DNA of 64,000 nt. Origin: Chryseobacterium tagetis. Its GTDB lineage: Bacteria; Bacteroidota; Bacteroidia; Flavobacteriales; Weeksellaceae. Every line of letters starts with the position of its first letter. Position 1 is the first letter of the stretch. A model generated the notes under the pieces. The model did not search any database and was not told the origin of the DNA. It worked only from the letters and a program-made list of their open reading frames with translations. The stretch spans positions 1 through 64,000 of the forward strand of contig NZ_JAERSE020000003.1 of assembly GCF_016735585.2 (NCBI RefSeq), read 5' to 3'. Below, piece after piece: positions 40,648-49,458 of the stretch. Made by a program: the position numbers and the translations under genes.

Positions 40648-41175
40648 CTATTTTCTCTGTGGAGGATAATTTTTCATAATTTCCGCCATGATTTCCGGGA
40701 TTTGTTTTTGCTTAGCTTTTGGTCTGTCTACAGAAATTCCGCTTCCTATTCCCTGCCAAACCAATTTGCTTGTTCTTGCATCTACCAAATCAACGATAAT
40801 TGCTCCTTCATTATAATTGCTGGTCCAGGTTCTGTTCATTCCAATACCCCATCCGAAAGAACCACCCCAACCGTACATTCCGTAAGGAGAATTGCTTGTA
40901 ATGTCGGTGATTTTTTTATGGTTTGCTTTTACATTTACGATCAAATCTGGATTTTCTCCGGACTGAAGACCTTTGCTTTGAAGCTGTCTCGACAATTCAT
41001 TCAAAACCCTGTCTTTATCAATGTCATTTAATTTTAAATCATCAATTCTTAATTTATAAGTTTTATATGAAGTAAAATTTGCTGTATCAGCATAATCAGA
41101 ACGTACGTTGAATGGACTACAAGATGTTAAACCCAACGTAGCCGCGGCTAACAAAATAAAAATATATTTTTTCAT
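40648..41175 (-). CDS. DUF4136-family lipoprotein
   Basis: The ATG at 41175 was chosen because it gives a clean lipoprotein signal (MKKYIFILLAAATLGLTSC, Cys19); a longer frame starting 26 codons earlier lacks one. The mature protein has the DUF4136 pattern: YADTANFTSYKTYKL, DKDRVLNELSRQLQSKGLQ, then a Gly/Tyr/Trp-rich middle (SPYGMYGWGGSFGWGIG) and EGAIIVDLVDARTSKLVWQGIGSG. It lies on the periplasmic side of a membrane; the family is usually an outer-membrane lipoprotein of unknown role. The DUF5522 gene lies immediately upstream (stop at 41177). Confidence 0.88.
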   Translation of the reverse strand: MKKYIFILLAAATLGLTSCSPFNVRSDYADTANFTSYKTYKLRIDDLKLNDIDKDRVLNELSRQLQSKGLQSGENPDLIVNVKANHKKITDITSNSPYGMYGWGGSFGWGIGMNRTWTSNYNEGAIIVDLVDARTSKLVWQGIGSGISVDRPKAKQKQIPEIMAEIMKNYPPQRK

Positions 41176-41176
41176 T

Positions 41177-41362
<186 letters not shown>

Positions 41363-41386
41363 TTAAATCTCTAAGTTAAAAAAACT

Positions 41387-41394
41387 TATATTTG
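41387..41394 (+). promoter_or_regulatory. TAnnTTTG element abutting the start codon
   Basis: TATATTTG lies 5 nt before the ATG of the 108-residue gene. A transcription start at the usual distance would be at or next to the ATG, so the mRNA could be leaderless. Confidence 0.4.
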
Positions 41395-41399
41395 TTAAT

Positions 41400-41726
41400 A
41401 TGATAATTATATGCCAAAAGCCTTTAAAAAGATTAAAAATTAATGGCATTGCTCTCTTTCCCTTTATCTTCATTAGGAAATTCGAAGATAAACAAAATAA
41501 TATACTTATCAATCATGAAAAAATCCATTTAAGACAACAATTGGAGCTTTTAGTGATTTTTTTCTATATTTTTTACATACTTGAATACTATTACTGGTTG
41601 TTGAAGCTCAAAAATAAAGATTTGGCGTACAGAAGAATCTCTTTTGAAAGGGAAGCTTATTCCAATGAATTAGACTTAAATTATCTCAAAAAAAGAAAAT
41701 TCTGGAGCTTCAGGAAATATTTGTAA
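41400..41726 (+). CDS. Small protein with HExxH zinc-like motif (108 aa)
   Basis: The protein has NHEKIHLRQQLELLV, a clear HExxH signature near residues 39-53, then a hydrophobic helix (IFFYIFYILEYYYWLL) and FEREAYSNELDLNYL, where Glu could be the third ligand. This is the minimal layout of M56-like or gluzincin-like membrane peptidases found in Flavobacteriia. The protein is short and its N-terminus is basic and hydrophobic. No ATG besides the first is available. Because a promoter-like TATATTTG ends 5 nt upstream, it may be translated from a leaderless transcript. The activity is untested. Confidence 0.68.
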   Translation: MIIICQKPLKRLKINGIALFPFIFIRKFEDKQNNILINHEKIHLRQQLELLVIFFYIFYILEYYYWLLKLKNKDLAYRRISFEREAYSNELDLNYLKKRKFWSFRKYL

Positions 41727-41877
41727 ACGGTTTGGGGTAATGTTTTTTGTTTAAAATTTATTAGCGTAAACAAAACTAGTTTCCACAAAAAGTATATTAA
41801 AAATTTCCAAAAACATCAGCGTAATCCATGAAATCTGCGAGAGAACACGTAATAAAATCTGGAAAATATAAAAACAC

Positions 41878-41885
41878 TAATTTTG
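41878..41885 (+). promoter_or_regulatory. TAnnTTTG element of the ACC-deaminase-like gene
   Basis: TAATTTTG lies 22 nt before the ATG at 41908, at the usual distance for a -7 element. No -33 TTTG was found. Confidence 0.4.
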
Positions 41886-41907
41886 TAAACACGATTTAAG
41901 CTAAAGA

Positions 41908-42816
41908 ATGCTACTACAGCCTCCCATACAAAATATCCCGATTCAGGAAATCTCTGTCAACAAAAAAGTGAAGCTCTTTATGAAAAGAGAAGACTTAATT
42001 CACCCTCAAATTTCGGGAAACAAGTATTGGAAACTCTTCTTTAATATCAATCAATATTTAGAGAAAAATCCTGAAAATCCATCTATCATAACTTTTGGAG
42101 GGGCTTTTTCAAATCATATTTCTGCGGTTTCTGCAGTGGGAAATTTGGTTAAGATTCCAACATTGGGAATGATTCGTGGAGAAGAGCTACAAAATAAGTG
42201 GTGTAACAATCCGACTTTAGTTTTTGCCCATCAGAATGGGATGGATTTTAGATTTGTTACCCGAGAAGAGTACCGCGATAAAGAAAAACTTACCCAATAT
42301 TTACAGAAAGAATTTCCCGAAGCATTGATTGTACCGGAAGGAGGAACAAATGAAGATGCCGTAAACGGGGTGAAAATGATGCTGAATGACGAAACAAAAG
42401 ATTTTGATTATCTTTGCACGGCGGTCGGAACTGGAGGAACAATTGCAGGGATTTTAAAATTTAGTGAAGACAATCAGAAAGTTATAGGATTTAAGGCGGT
42501 AGACGATTCTTCATTGGAGAATAAAATATTTGAATTAACTTTGAAAAGAAATTTTGATCTAATAGATTCAAGTTTTGGCGGTTATGGTAAAATAAAAGAT
42601 GAAAATATCCGTTTTATCAATGATTTTAAAGAGCGATACGGAATTCCTTTGGAACCGATTTATACAGGAAAAATGATGCAGAAGGTTTTTGAACTGATTG
42701 AAGAAGACTATTTTCCTGAAAACAGCAGGGTTTTGTGCTTTCATACCGGTGGATTGCAGGGGATTGAGGGAGCAAATCTGCTTTTACAAAAACAGAACAG
42801 AAAATTAATTATATAA
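41908..42816 (+). CDS. ACC deaminase/D-cysteine desulfhydrase-type PLP enzyme
   Basis: The 302-residue enzyme is of the tryptophan synthase beta/ACC deaminase fold. The PLP Lys is in PQISGNKYWKLFF (Lys39). The Ser/Asn pocket reads FGGAFSNHISAVSAVG, and the PLP-phosphate cup reads CTAVGTGGTIAG, followed by HTGGLQG at the end. The substrate could be 1-aminocyclopropane-1-carboxylate or D-cysteine; many bacterial members are D-cysteine desulfhydrases. It is the first of two rightward genes, 16 nt before the glucosaminidase start chosen here. Confidence 0.86.
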   Translation: MLLQPPIQNIPIQEISVNKKVKLFMKREDLIHPQISGNKYWKLFFNINQYLEKNPENPSIITFGGAFSNHISAVSAVGNLVKIPTLGMIRGEELQNKWCNNPTLVFAHQNGMDFRFVTREEYRDKEKLTQYLQKEFPEALIVPEGGTNEDAVNGVKMMLNDETKDFDYLCTAVGTGGTIAGILKFSEDNQKVIGFKAVDDSSLENKIFELTLKRNFDLIDSSFGGYGKIKDENIRFINDFKERYGIPLEPIYTGKMMQKVFELIEEDYFPENSRVLCFHTGGLQGIEGANLLLQKQNRKLII

Positions 42817-42832
42817 AGTAAAATTGAAAAAC

Positions 42833-43891
42833 ATGAAAAGACTTTTCTTACTAATTAGCCTTTTAGTTTTATCAAAATTCTCAGCTCAGACCTGGGCGAC
42901 CGAAGACCAATATATCCAAAAATTTGCAAAATATGCGGTAGAGGAGATGGAAAAATATAAAATTCCGGCTTCTATCACTCTTGCGCAGGGACTTTTGGAA
43001 ACCGGAGGCGGACAAAGCAGACTGGCTCTGGAAGGAAAAAACCATTTCGGAATAAAGTGTAAAGAAGATTGGACGGGGAAAACAATGAAACATACGGATG
43101 ATGCTCCCAATGAGTGTTTTCGTGTATATGAAGATCCGAGGCAATCTTACGAAGATCACTCCATATTTTTAGCGACAAGGAAATATTATGCAAATCTTTT
43201 CAATCTGGATATGAAAGATTACAAAGCATGGGCAACAGGTTTGAAAAAAGCAGGGTATGCAACGAATCCTCGTTATGCTTCGATCCTGATCGGGAAAATT
43301 GAAAGATATAAGTTATACGAATTTGATGATACTAACTCTAAAGAAGTTCTGTATGCAGTCCTAAAAATGTATCCCGATCTGAAAGATGACCGGACTTTTA
43401 TGGCGCAGCTTGAACCTTCAAAGGCGATAAAAAAATCAAAAGAGCCGGTTACAGTAGAAGTTCCTTATAAGCCGACCTCTTATGCTCAGCAACAGAAAAG
43501 AGTAGAGAGGATTAAAACAAAAGCTGAAATCCTTAATTCAATTTTGATTAAAAGCCATCCTAATGACGGGTTGAAATATATCATCATTCCTGAAGATACC
43601 AATGTGCAATTCATTGCCAATAAATTTAAAGTAAGCGAAAGCAAACTTTTAAAATGGAATGAATTAGAAACAGATGTTTTACACAAAAACGATATTGTTT
43701 TCCTAGAATCTAAAAACTCAGATGGAAATACGGCGACTTACAAAGCCGAATCTGGGGAAGATATGCATGATATCGCTCAGAAATTCGGAATTAAATTGAA
43801 TAAATTATATGCTAAAAACAGAATGGATGAAGGCCAAAAACCTTCTGCAGGACAGCTGATTTATTTGATTGATAAAAAACCCAGAAATTAA
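42833..43891 (+). CDS. Exported N-acetylglucosaminidase with two LysM domains
   Basis: The ATG at 42833 is preferred over a TTG three codons upstream. The signal peptide (MKRLFLLISLLVLSKFSAQ) is followed by an FlgJ-like GH73 domain (about residues 23-150): TLAQGLLETGGGQS with catalytic Glu56, then NHFGIKCKEDWTGK and the WATGLKKAGYATNPRYA block. A basic linker with KKSKEPVTVEVPYKPTSY leads to two C-terminal LysM modules, about 240-290 (VQFIANKFKVSESKLLKWNELE) and 300-350 (MHDIAQKFGIKLNKLYAKNRM). It should cut peptidoglycan for growth or cell separation. It is 16 nt after the PLP enzyme gene. Confidence 0.9.
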   Translation: MKRLFLLISLLVLSKFSAQTWATEDQYIQKFAKYAVEEMEKYKIPASITLAQGLLETGGGQSRLALEGKNHFGIKCKEDWTGKTMKHTDDAPNECFRVYEDPRQSYEDHSIFLATRKYYANLFNLDMKDYKAWATGLKKAGYATNPRYASILIGKIERYKLYEFDDTNSKEVLYAVLKMYPDLKDDRTFMAQLEPSKAIKKSKEPVTVEVPYKPTSYAQQQKRVERIKTKAEILNSILIKSHPNDGLKYIIIPEDTNVQFIANKFKVSESKLLKWNELETDVLHKNDIVFLESKNSDGNTATYKAESGEDMHDIAQKFGIKLNKLYAKNRMDEGQKPSAGQLIYLIDKKPRN

Positions 43892-43975
43892 TTTAATTTA
43901 TATATTGGTGATTGCTAGTTGATGGTTAAATATATTGGCCACTGACTAGCAATTGTTAATTTTACTGATAAAGAT

Positions 43976-45262
43976 ATGAGATACCAAAGAAGTTCAGCTT
44001 TATTTGATGAAGCTTACAAATACATTCCGGGTGGAGTAAATTCTCCGGTTCGTGCGTTCAAATCGGTGGGAGGAGTTCCTGTTTTTATGAAATCTGCCAA
44101 AGGAGCTTACCTTACAGATGCTGATGATAATACGTACGTTGATTATATAAATTCTTGGGGACCTGCCATTTTAGGACATACTCATCCCGAAGTTTTGGAA
44201 GAGTTAAAAATTCAGGCAGAGAAAGGTTTTTCTTTCGGTGCTCCTACAGAATTAGAAACTGAGATCGCAAAATTCATTACAGAAAATATTCCTAATATCG
44301 ACCAGATCAGAATGGTTTCTTCGGGAACGGAAGCTTGTATGAGTGCTATCAGACTGGCGAGAGGTTTTACGGGAAGAGATAAATTCATAAAATTTGAAGG
44401 TTGCTATCACGGTCACTCAGATTCATTTTTGATCAAGGCGGGAAGTGGTGCTGCTACTTTTGGAAATCCGAATTCTCCGGGCGTCACTGCGGGAACGGCA
44501 AAAGATACTTTATTAGCAAGATATAACGATTTTGAACAGGTTGAAGATTTGTTCAGACACAACCAGGGTGAAATTGCAGCTGTAATTATCGAGCCTGTTG
44601 CCGGAAATATGGGATGTGTTCTTCCTGAAAATGAATTCCTTCAAAAACTAAGAAAAATCTGTGATGAGAACGGAGCTTTATTAATCTTTGATGAGGTAAT
44701 GACCGGTTTCAGATTGGCTTTTGGTGGAGCTCAGGAACTTTTCAATGTAAAAGCGGATTTGGTGACTTATGGGAAGGTAATCGGAGGCGGACTTCCGGTG
44801 GGAGCTTTTGCTGGAAGAAACGAAATTATGGATCACTTAGCACCTAAAGGTGGAGTTTATCAGGCTGGAACTTTAAGTGGAAATCCTTTGGCAATGAGAG
44901 CAGGTTTGAAGACTTTACAGATCATCAAAAACGATCCTGAATTTTTCAATAGATTGGCAAAAACTACAGAAACTTTAGATTTTGAAATCGGAAAGATTTT
45001 AAATGAAAAAGGAATTGCACATAGAATCAACAGAAAAGGATCAATGATGTCTGTATTTTTCCATATCAACAGGGTTTCTAATTTTGATGAAGCTCAGAAT
45101 GCTAATCATTCATTGTTTAATAATTTCTTCCATCAGTTATTACAAAACGGAATTTATCTTCCGCCAAGTGGTTATGAAACGTATTTCATCAGCGATGCGA
45201 TAAAAGACCGAGAAATTGATATGACGCTGGAAGCAGTCAGAAAATTTGAATATTCGAATTAA
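43976..45262 (+). CDS. hemL: Glutamate-1-semialdehyde 2,1-aminomutase
   Basis: The 428-residue PLP enzyme makes 5-aminolevulinate from glutamate-1-semialdehyde in the C5 heme pathway. Visible are [34 protein letters not shown] (115-130), EGCYHGHSD, the [11 protein letters not shown]sp/Glu site, and [19 protein letters not shown] with PLP Lys267. The gate loop [13 protein letters not shown] segment ([16 protein letters not shown]) is intact. The length fits the usual 425-430. No other heme gene is adjacent. Two terminator-like hairpins follow. Confidence 0.97.
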   Translation: MRYQRSSALFDEAYKYIPGGVNSPVRAFKSVGGVPVFMKSAKGAYLTDADDNTYVDYINSWGPAILGHTHPEVLEELKIQAEKGFSFGAPTELETEIAKFITENIPNIDQIRMVSSGTEACMSAIRLARGFTGRDKFIKFEGCYHGHSDSFLIKAGSGAATFGNPNSPGVTAGTAKDTLLARYNDFEQVEDLFRHNQGEIAAVIIEPVAGNMGCVLPENEFLQKLRKICDENGALLIFDEVMTGFRLAFGGAQELFNVKADLVTYGKVIGGGLPVGAFAGRNEIMDHLAPKGGVYQAGTLSGNPLAMRAGLKTLQIIKNDPEFFNRLAKTTETLDFEIGKILNEKGIAHRINRKGSMMSVFFHINRVSNFDEAQNANHSLFNNFFHQLLQNGIYLPPSGYETYFISDAIKDREIDMTLEAVRKFEYSN

Positions 45263-45278
45263 GATAAAAATTAAAAGG

Positions 45279-45405
45279 ATAAGGGTTGTCATATAAAGGC
45301 AACCTTTTCCATAAATCAGGAAATATATTTTTCTTGATTTAGTAAAATCATTCAGCAAAATCATAATTTGCTATTACTAGGAAAGCTAAAAAAGCTTTCC
45401 TATTT
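45279..45405 (+). terminator. Tandem terminators after hemL
   Basis: The first hairpin is aagggttgtc (45281-45290) with ggcaacctt and a short T run (from 45299). The second has 9-bp arms, aggaaagct (45379-45387) and agctttcct (45393-45401), around five A and followed by tattttattt. Confidence 0.8.
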
Positions 45406-46010
45406 TATTTCCAAAAGCTTCATTTTGTGATGTTTATTTGTTGAGCAAGGAGTAAAACTTAGCTTGAGAATTAAAAAAAGTTAAATAATTTACCCATAAG
45501 TGAATTATTTTACATATTTTCGAAAAGTATTCTATTATAGATAGGATACTAGTAATCATCACCAAATCGTTATATGAGAAATACAATTTTATTCAAATTG
45601 GATAGAGAAAAACTGTATCTAATTTTTAATACCTATCTACTTTCCTTTAAACCTATTATAGACAAACAGCATTGGTCTGTGCTATTCCTGCCTCGATAAG
45701 TTATTTTGTATTTAATCGTCAGAAAAAATCTTTTAATAAAGGCTTTCGGAAATGTATTATTTTCTTGATCGTATCTCTCCTGATAAGATTGGAGAAATAC
45801 AAGTTCTTCTTAATGAAAATATAAATCCCTAATTCTTAGATTTTCAATGAATACAAAAAAATACACTTCTTTTTTCATTAAATATTTTTATCCCATGAAC
45901 TTAATGGCTGACAAAATGATGATTTTGATGAAAGAAAAAACATAAAATAATAAACAGGTTATAAACAAACAGATATTTTAAAATTATTAATCACAAAAAT
46001 TAAAAAAATC
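45406..46010. other. AT-rich gap of about 600 bp with only weak frames
   Basis: Short frames occur: 42 codons from 45574 (MRNTILFKLDREKLYLIF..), 26 codons from 45751 and 32 codons from 45847. A third frame from about 45660 also reads into a hydrophobic stretch with stops nearby. None has a recognised motif. The frames changing over a few hundred bases suggest remains of a membrane-protein gene with frameshifts, but the evidence is weak. The right end should hold the promoter of the lipoprotein gene at 46011. Confidence 0.3.
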
Positions 46011-46376
46011 ATGAAAAGAATTGCATTTATTGCATTAGTTGGCTGTACGCTCATGACGAGTTGCCAAAATGAACAAAGACAAGTTGTAGAAACACCAGAA
46101 ACAGTAGAAAGCCTTAAAAATGATGTGGTTACCAATTTTGAGAGTGCTTTAAAAGCTATTAGCAAAGGAGGTGAAAGATATGTTGGCCGCGATAAGTTAC
46201 TTAATGAAGAAGGTATTAAGATTTTATTACCTGTCGCTACCCAACTGGTTTTAGAAAAAGGGATGTCTGAGACAGAATTGCAAAAACTGAATAAAAGAGA
46301 CGTAATAGAAAAAGGTCTCAGAGTTTATCAGGAAAATATCAAAATATATAGAACAAAAGTAAAATCTAATAATTAA
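46011..46376 (+). CDS. Hypothetical lipoprotein (121 aa)
   Basis: The N-terminus MKRIAFIALVGCTLMTSCQNEQ is a lipoprotein signal with Cys18 as the likely lipidated residue. The mature part is helical (VESLKNDVVTNFESALKAISKGGERYVGRDKLLNEEGIKILLPVATQLVLEKGMSETELQKL..). No motif is recognised. It lies 3 nt before the next exported protein and looks like part of a two-gene unit. The function is unknown; the pairing suggests an outer-membrane component together with a secreted partner. Confidence 0.7.
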   Translation: MKRIAFIALVGCTLMTSCQNEQRQVVETPETVESLKNDVVTNFESALKAISKGGERYVGRDKLLNEEGIKILLPVATQLVLEKGMSETELQKLNKRDVIEKGLRVYQENIKIYRTKVKSNN

Positions 46377-46379
46377 AAT

Positions 46380-46958
46380 ATGACTATGAAAAAACTATTA
46401 ACACTTTTGCTGGCATCAGGTACAATTTATTTTATGAATGCTCAAGGTCCTCCATATGCTACAACCGATGAAATGCAGATTCTGAATTATAGTAGATTTA
46501 TAATGGGTGGGCACGTTAGTGCTACTAATAACGGTTCTTTTCCTGCGTTGAGCGGTCCATTTAATGATAATGTCTATCCAGTTGGGGATCCACTTGGGCG
46601 TAATATAACTTCTTATAGAAAATATATGAATTCTCAACTGTCAACTGTTCCCATAAATAATTGGTGGGTGGCAACAGCAGCTACAACCAATTATCTTACT
46701 TTAGCATCTGCAAGTCCTGCATTAAATACTCCATTTGGAACTTTAACTGGGTGGGGAGGTATGCAAGTGGAATATTGGGATCCTAATGATCCTTCGGCAC
46801 AAGGAGGATTTACCGTGAATTATGATGTAAGAATAGAAGTAATCGGTGGAACGCATATGATACTCACTTACCCAATGACATATTCTGATCCTAATATATC
46901 TGTAACTTCTTTTTATACAGGTGGAACGAATAATGATTATATTGTAGTGATATCCTAA
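46380..46958 (+). CDS. Hypothetical secreted protein (192 aa)
   Basis: A signal peptide (MKKLLTLLLASGTIYFMNAQ from the second ATG, 46386) precedes a mature domain with a Gly/Ser/Thr/Asn-rich beta style: YSRFIMGGHVSATNNGSFPALSGPFNDNVYPVGDPLG, NNWWVATAATTNYLTLASASP and DVRIEVIGGTHMILTYPMTYSDPN. No T9SS domain or known fold can be named. The first ATG is 3 nt after the lipoprotein stop, so the two are co-transcribed. A terminator follows. Confidence 0.68.
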   Translation: MTMKKLLTLLLASGTIYFMNAQGPPYATTDEMQILNYSRFIMGGHVSATNNGSFPALSGPFNDNVYPVGDPLGRNITSYRKYMNSQLSTVPINNWWVATAATTNYLTLASASPALNTPFGTLTGWGGMQVEYWDPNDPSAQGGFTVNYDVRIEVIGGTHMILTYPMTYSDPNISVTSFYTGGTNNDYIVVIS

Positions 46959-46990
46959 AAATAGTCTAATTTTTTTAGAACAAGCAAAGT

Positions 46991-47028
46991 AAAAAAGAAT
47001 ACTTTTTCAAGGAGAAGTATTCTTTTTT
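46991..47028 (+). terminator. Terminator after the secreted protein gene
   Basis: A 14-bp stem with arms at 46991-47004 and 47015-47028 includes A6/T6 ends and a 10-nt loop. Confidence 0.85.
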
Positions 47029-47133
47029 ATCTTAAGATGATCTTAAATCTTTTTTGACAAAGAGGAAATTTATTTCTAATAAATCGTACAGACAATACAA
47101 TAATTCGTACCCGTTATTCATTTTCGTTCTTTC

Positions 47134-47141
47134 TAAATTTG
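47134..47141 (+). promoter_or_regulatory. TAnnTTTG element of the first amidohydrolase gene
   Basis: TAAATTTG lies 17 nt before the ATG at 47159 and supports that start over the longer frame from 47054, which would begin upstream of the promoter. Confidence 0.45.
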
Positions 47142-47158
47142 TTGTAAATAATTTGGAA

Positions 47159-48490
47159 ATGAACAATTCAAGCGGCATATCACGAAAAGATTTTCTTAAA
47201 AATTCAGCTTTGGCAATGGCAGGACTGGCTTTACCTTCAAATTGGTTGGGAGCAACTTCAATTTTTAATGATGCCACTATTTCTTCAAAAGAAAAATTAG
47301 CTTTAAAAAATGTTCGTCTTGAAACAGGCTTTGAATATGAAGAAGGTGAAGTGATTGCTACAAAGACCGATTTATTTTATATTGAAATTGAAAACGGAAA
47401 AATTATCAAGATTTCTCCTAATCAGCCTAATGCAAAAGCGATTGATGCAAAAGGATTTTTGATGCTTCCTGCTTTCAAAGATATGCATATTCATTTAGAT
47501 AAAACTTTTTATGGTGATAAATGGCAGGCTGTTAGAAAGAGAACCGGCGGAGTAAAAGGAATGATCGCTCTGGAGCAGCAAATGATGCCAGAATTGTTGA
47601 AGAACTCAACGTTCAAGGCGGAAAAAATGATCGAATTATTACAGTCGAAAGGAACTTCTTTTGCAAGAAGCCATGTAAATATTGAACCTACTTCCAAATT
47701 AGACTCTTTAAAAAATCTACAGAAAGCTTTAGAACATAAAAAGAAAACTTTCGGAGCCGAATTGGTTGCTTTTCCGCAGCATGGAGTTTTTTATACGGAT
47801 TCTGTTCCGTATCTGAAGGAAGCGGCAAAAATGGATATTGATTTTATCGGTGGAGTAGATCCTTTTACAATTGACGGAGCGATAGAAAAAACAATGGATT
47901 TTACCGTTCAGCTGGCTTTAGACCACAAAAAGGGAATTGATATTCATTTGCATGAAAGTGGGGAATCCGGTTTGAAAACGGTTGAATATTTAATTGATAA
48001 AGTCAACGAAAATCCTTCGTTGAAAGGAAAAACCTACTTAAGTCATTGTTTCGTTTTAGGTAAACTGGAGAAAACAAAACAGGAAGAAGTTGCAGAAAAA
48101 TTAGGCAATGCAGAAATTGGAATTGTTTCTACGATTCCTTTTGGGAGCTTAGTTATGCCTATTCCAACTCTGTATAAATATAATGTAAAGGTATTGACGG
48201 GAAATGACAGCATTGTCGATCACTGGAATACTTTCGGAACAGGAAGTGTATTGCAAAAAGCTAATCTAATGGCGCAATTGTACGGCCAGTCTACAGAATT
48301 TTTATTATCGAGAAGTCTAAAACTGGCGACGGCAAATATTTTACCGTTGGATGATAAAGGAAATCAGCAATGGCCGAAAGTTGGAGATGATGCAGATTTG
48401 GTATTCTTACAGGCAAGCTGTTCTGCAGAAGCTGTTTCAAGAATTTCTAATGTGGAATCGCTGATCCATCAGGGGAATATTGTGTTTTAA
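47159..48490 (+). CDS. Tat-leader amidohydrolase, cytosine deaminase-like (443 aa)
   Basis: The ATG at 47159 yields MNNSSGISRKDFLKNSALAMAGLALPSNWLGA, a Tat-like leader (SRKDFLK with a hydrophobic segment). The mature domain is an amidohydrolase with metal ligands in KDMHIHLDKT (HxH), GIDIHLHESGE, YLSHCF and LTGNDSIVDHW, the order seen in CodA. It should deaminate a cyclic amidine or hydrolyse a related ring; the substrate is unknown. It has a paralog at 49459-50706 with about 60% visible identity, without the leader. The AraC gene between them is a likely regulator. A TAnnTTTG element supports the start. Confidence 0.85.
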   Translation: MNNSSGISRKDFLKNSALAMAGLALPSNWLGATSIFNDATISSKEKLALKNVRLETGFEYEEGEVIATKTDLFYIEIENGKIIKISPNQPNAKAIDAKGFLMLPAFKDMHIHLDKTFYGDKWQAVRKRTGGVKGMIALEQQMMPELLKNSTFKAEKMIELLQSKGTSFARSHVNIEPTSKLDSLKNLQKALEHKKKTFGAELVAFPQHGVFYTDSVPYLKEAAKMDIDFIGGVDPFTIDGAIEKTMDFTVQLALDHKKGIDIHLHESGESGLKTVEYLIDKVNENPSLKGKTYLSHCFVLGKLEKTKQEEVAEKLGNAEIGIVSTIPFGSLVMPIPTLYKYNVKVLTGNDSIVDHWNTFGTGSVLQKANLMAQLYGQSTEFLLSRSLKLATANILPLDDKGNQQWPKVGDDADLVFLQASCSAEAVSRISNVESLIHQGNIVF

Positions 48491-48544
48491 GAAGAAAATT
48501 TCATTTTGATAAAATTTACGTATTTTAGGGTAAATTATTACAGA

Positions 48545-49390
48545 ATGAGCCATCAGTCAGATTATTTTCCGATTCTCGGAATTCATGAATTTGCAGAAAA
48601 ACAGTCTAAAGGTTGCGATCTGCTTTTTAATGAGCTGAGTGGTGAAAGACGGATTGATGAGCCTCATAAGCATGATTTTTTTATCATTAATCTTTTTGAA
48701 AAAGGAAAAGGAATACACATTATCGATTTTGTGGAATATACAATTGATGATCATCAGGTTCATCTGGTGTTTCCGGATCAGGTTCATCAATGGACGATTG
48801 AAAAAGAAACGATTGGGTATCAATTAATGATCAGTAGAGAATGGTATGAAAGTTTTCTTCCTGCTTTACGGTTTTCTTCGTCTTATTATTTTCAACATCC
48901 TGCTTTTACGGTTTCGAAGGAAATATATGAATTGTTACTGCATGAATTTCAGGCTATCAAGAAGGAACTCGGTGAGGAGAAAGTATTCTGGGAACTGATT
49001 CAGAAAAGAAGTGAGCTTATCGGGTTATTAGTAAGTAAATCGGTGGAAGGTACTTTTAAAGATTTTGAAATTTACAATTCGAATCCGATCATTTCCAAAT
49101 TTTTAAATTTAATTAATGAACACTTCAAATCGGAACGTTTAGTTTCTTTTTATGCAGATAAATTGAATATTTCAGCCAATTACCTCAATATTGTCTGTAA
49201 GAAAAGCCTTAATGTTTCGGCTTCTTCATTAATTCAGGACAGGATTTTGCTTGAAGCAAAACGTCTGCTGAAAGTTTCTGAAATGTCAGTAAAAGATATT
49301 GTTTATGATCTGGGTTTTTACGATCATGCCAGTTTTTCTAAATTCTTCAAAGCGCAAACCGGAATGACGCCATCACAGTTCAAAGAATGA
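48545..49390 (+). CDS. AraC-family regulator between two amidohydrolases (281 aa)
   Basis: The start at ATG 48545 (MSHQSDYFPILGIHEFAEKQ) is chosen over a frame opening 13 codons earlier. The N-terminal cupin-like half reads RIDEPHKHDFFIINLFEKGKGIHIIDFVEY, with the H-x-H of a ligand-binding jelly roll, then VHLVFPDQVHQW. The C-terminal AraC domain has LVSFYADKLNISANYLNIVCKKSLNVSASSLI and MSVKDIVYDLGFYDHASFSKFFKAQTGMTPSQFK. The small-molecule effector may be the amidohydrolase substrate. It is 54 nt after the first amidohydrolase and 68 nt before the second. Confidence 0.92.
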   Translation: MSHQSDYFPILGIHEFAEKQSKGCDLLFNELSGERRIDEPHKHDFFIINLFEKGKGIHIIDFVEYTIDDHQVHLVFPDQVHQWTIEKETIGYQLMISREWYESFLPALRFSSSYYFQHPAFTVSKEIYELLLHEFQAIKKELGEEKVFWELIQKRSELIGLLVSKSVEGTFKDFEIYNSNPIISKFLNLINEHFKSERLVSFYADKLNISANYLNIVCKKSLNVSASSLIQDRILLEAKRLLKVSEMSVKDIVYDLGFYDHASFSKFFKAQTGMTPSQFKE

Positions 49391-49458
49391 TCTGTACAGA
49401 ATAAGACATGAATTGTACTCCTGTTTAAAATTCTGCCAGCGTAACTTTGTATGACTAA

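Noticed and set aside
40555..41031. 158-codon plus-strand frame
   Set aside because: It is antisense to the DUF4136 lipoprotein gene and begins inside a terminator.
45751..45945. Short frames MYYFLDRIS.. and MNTKKYTSF..
   Set aside because: They are under 35 codons, have no motif, and differ in frame from each other; they are described as part of the gap instead.
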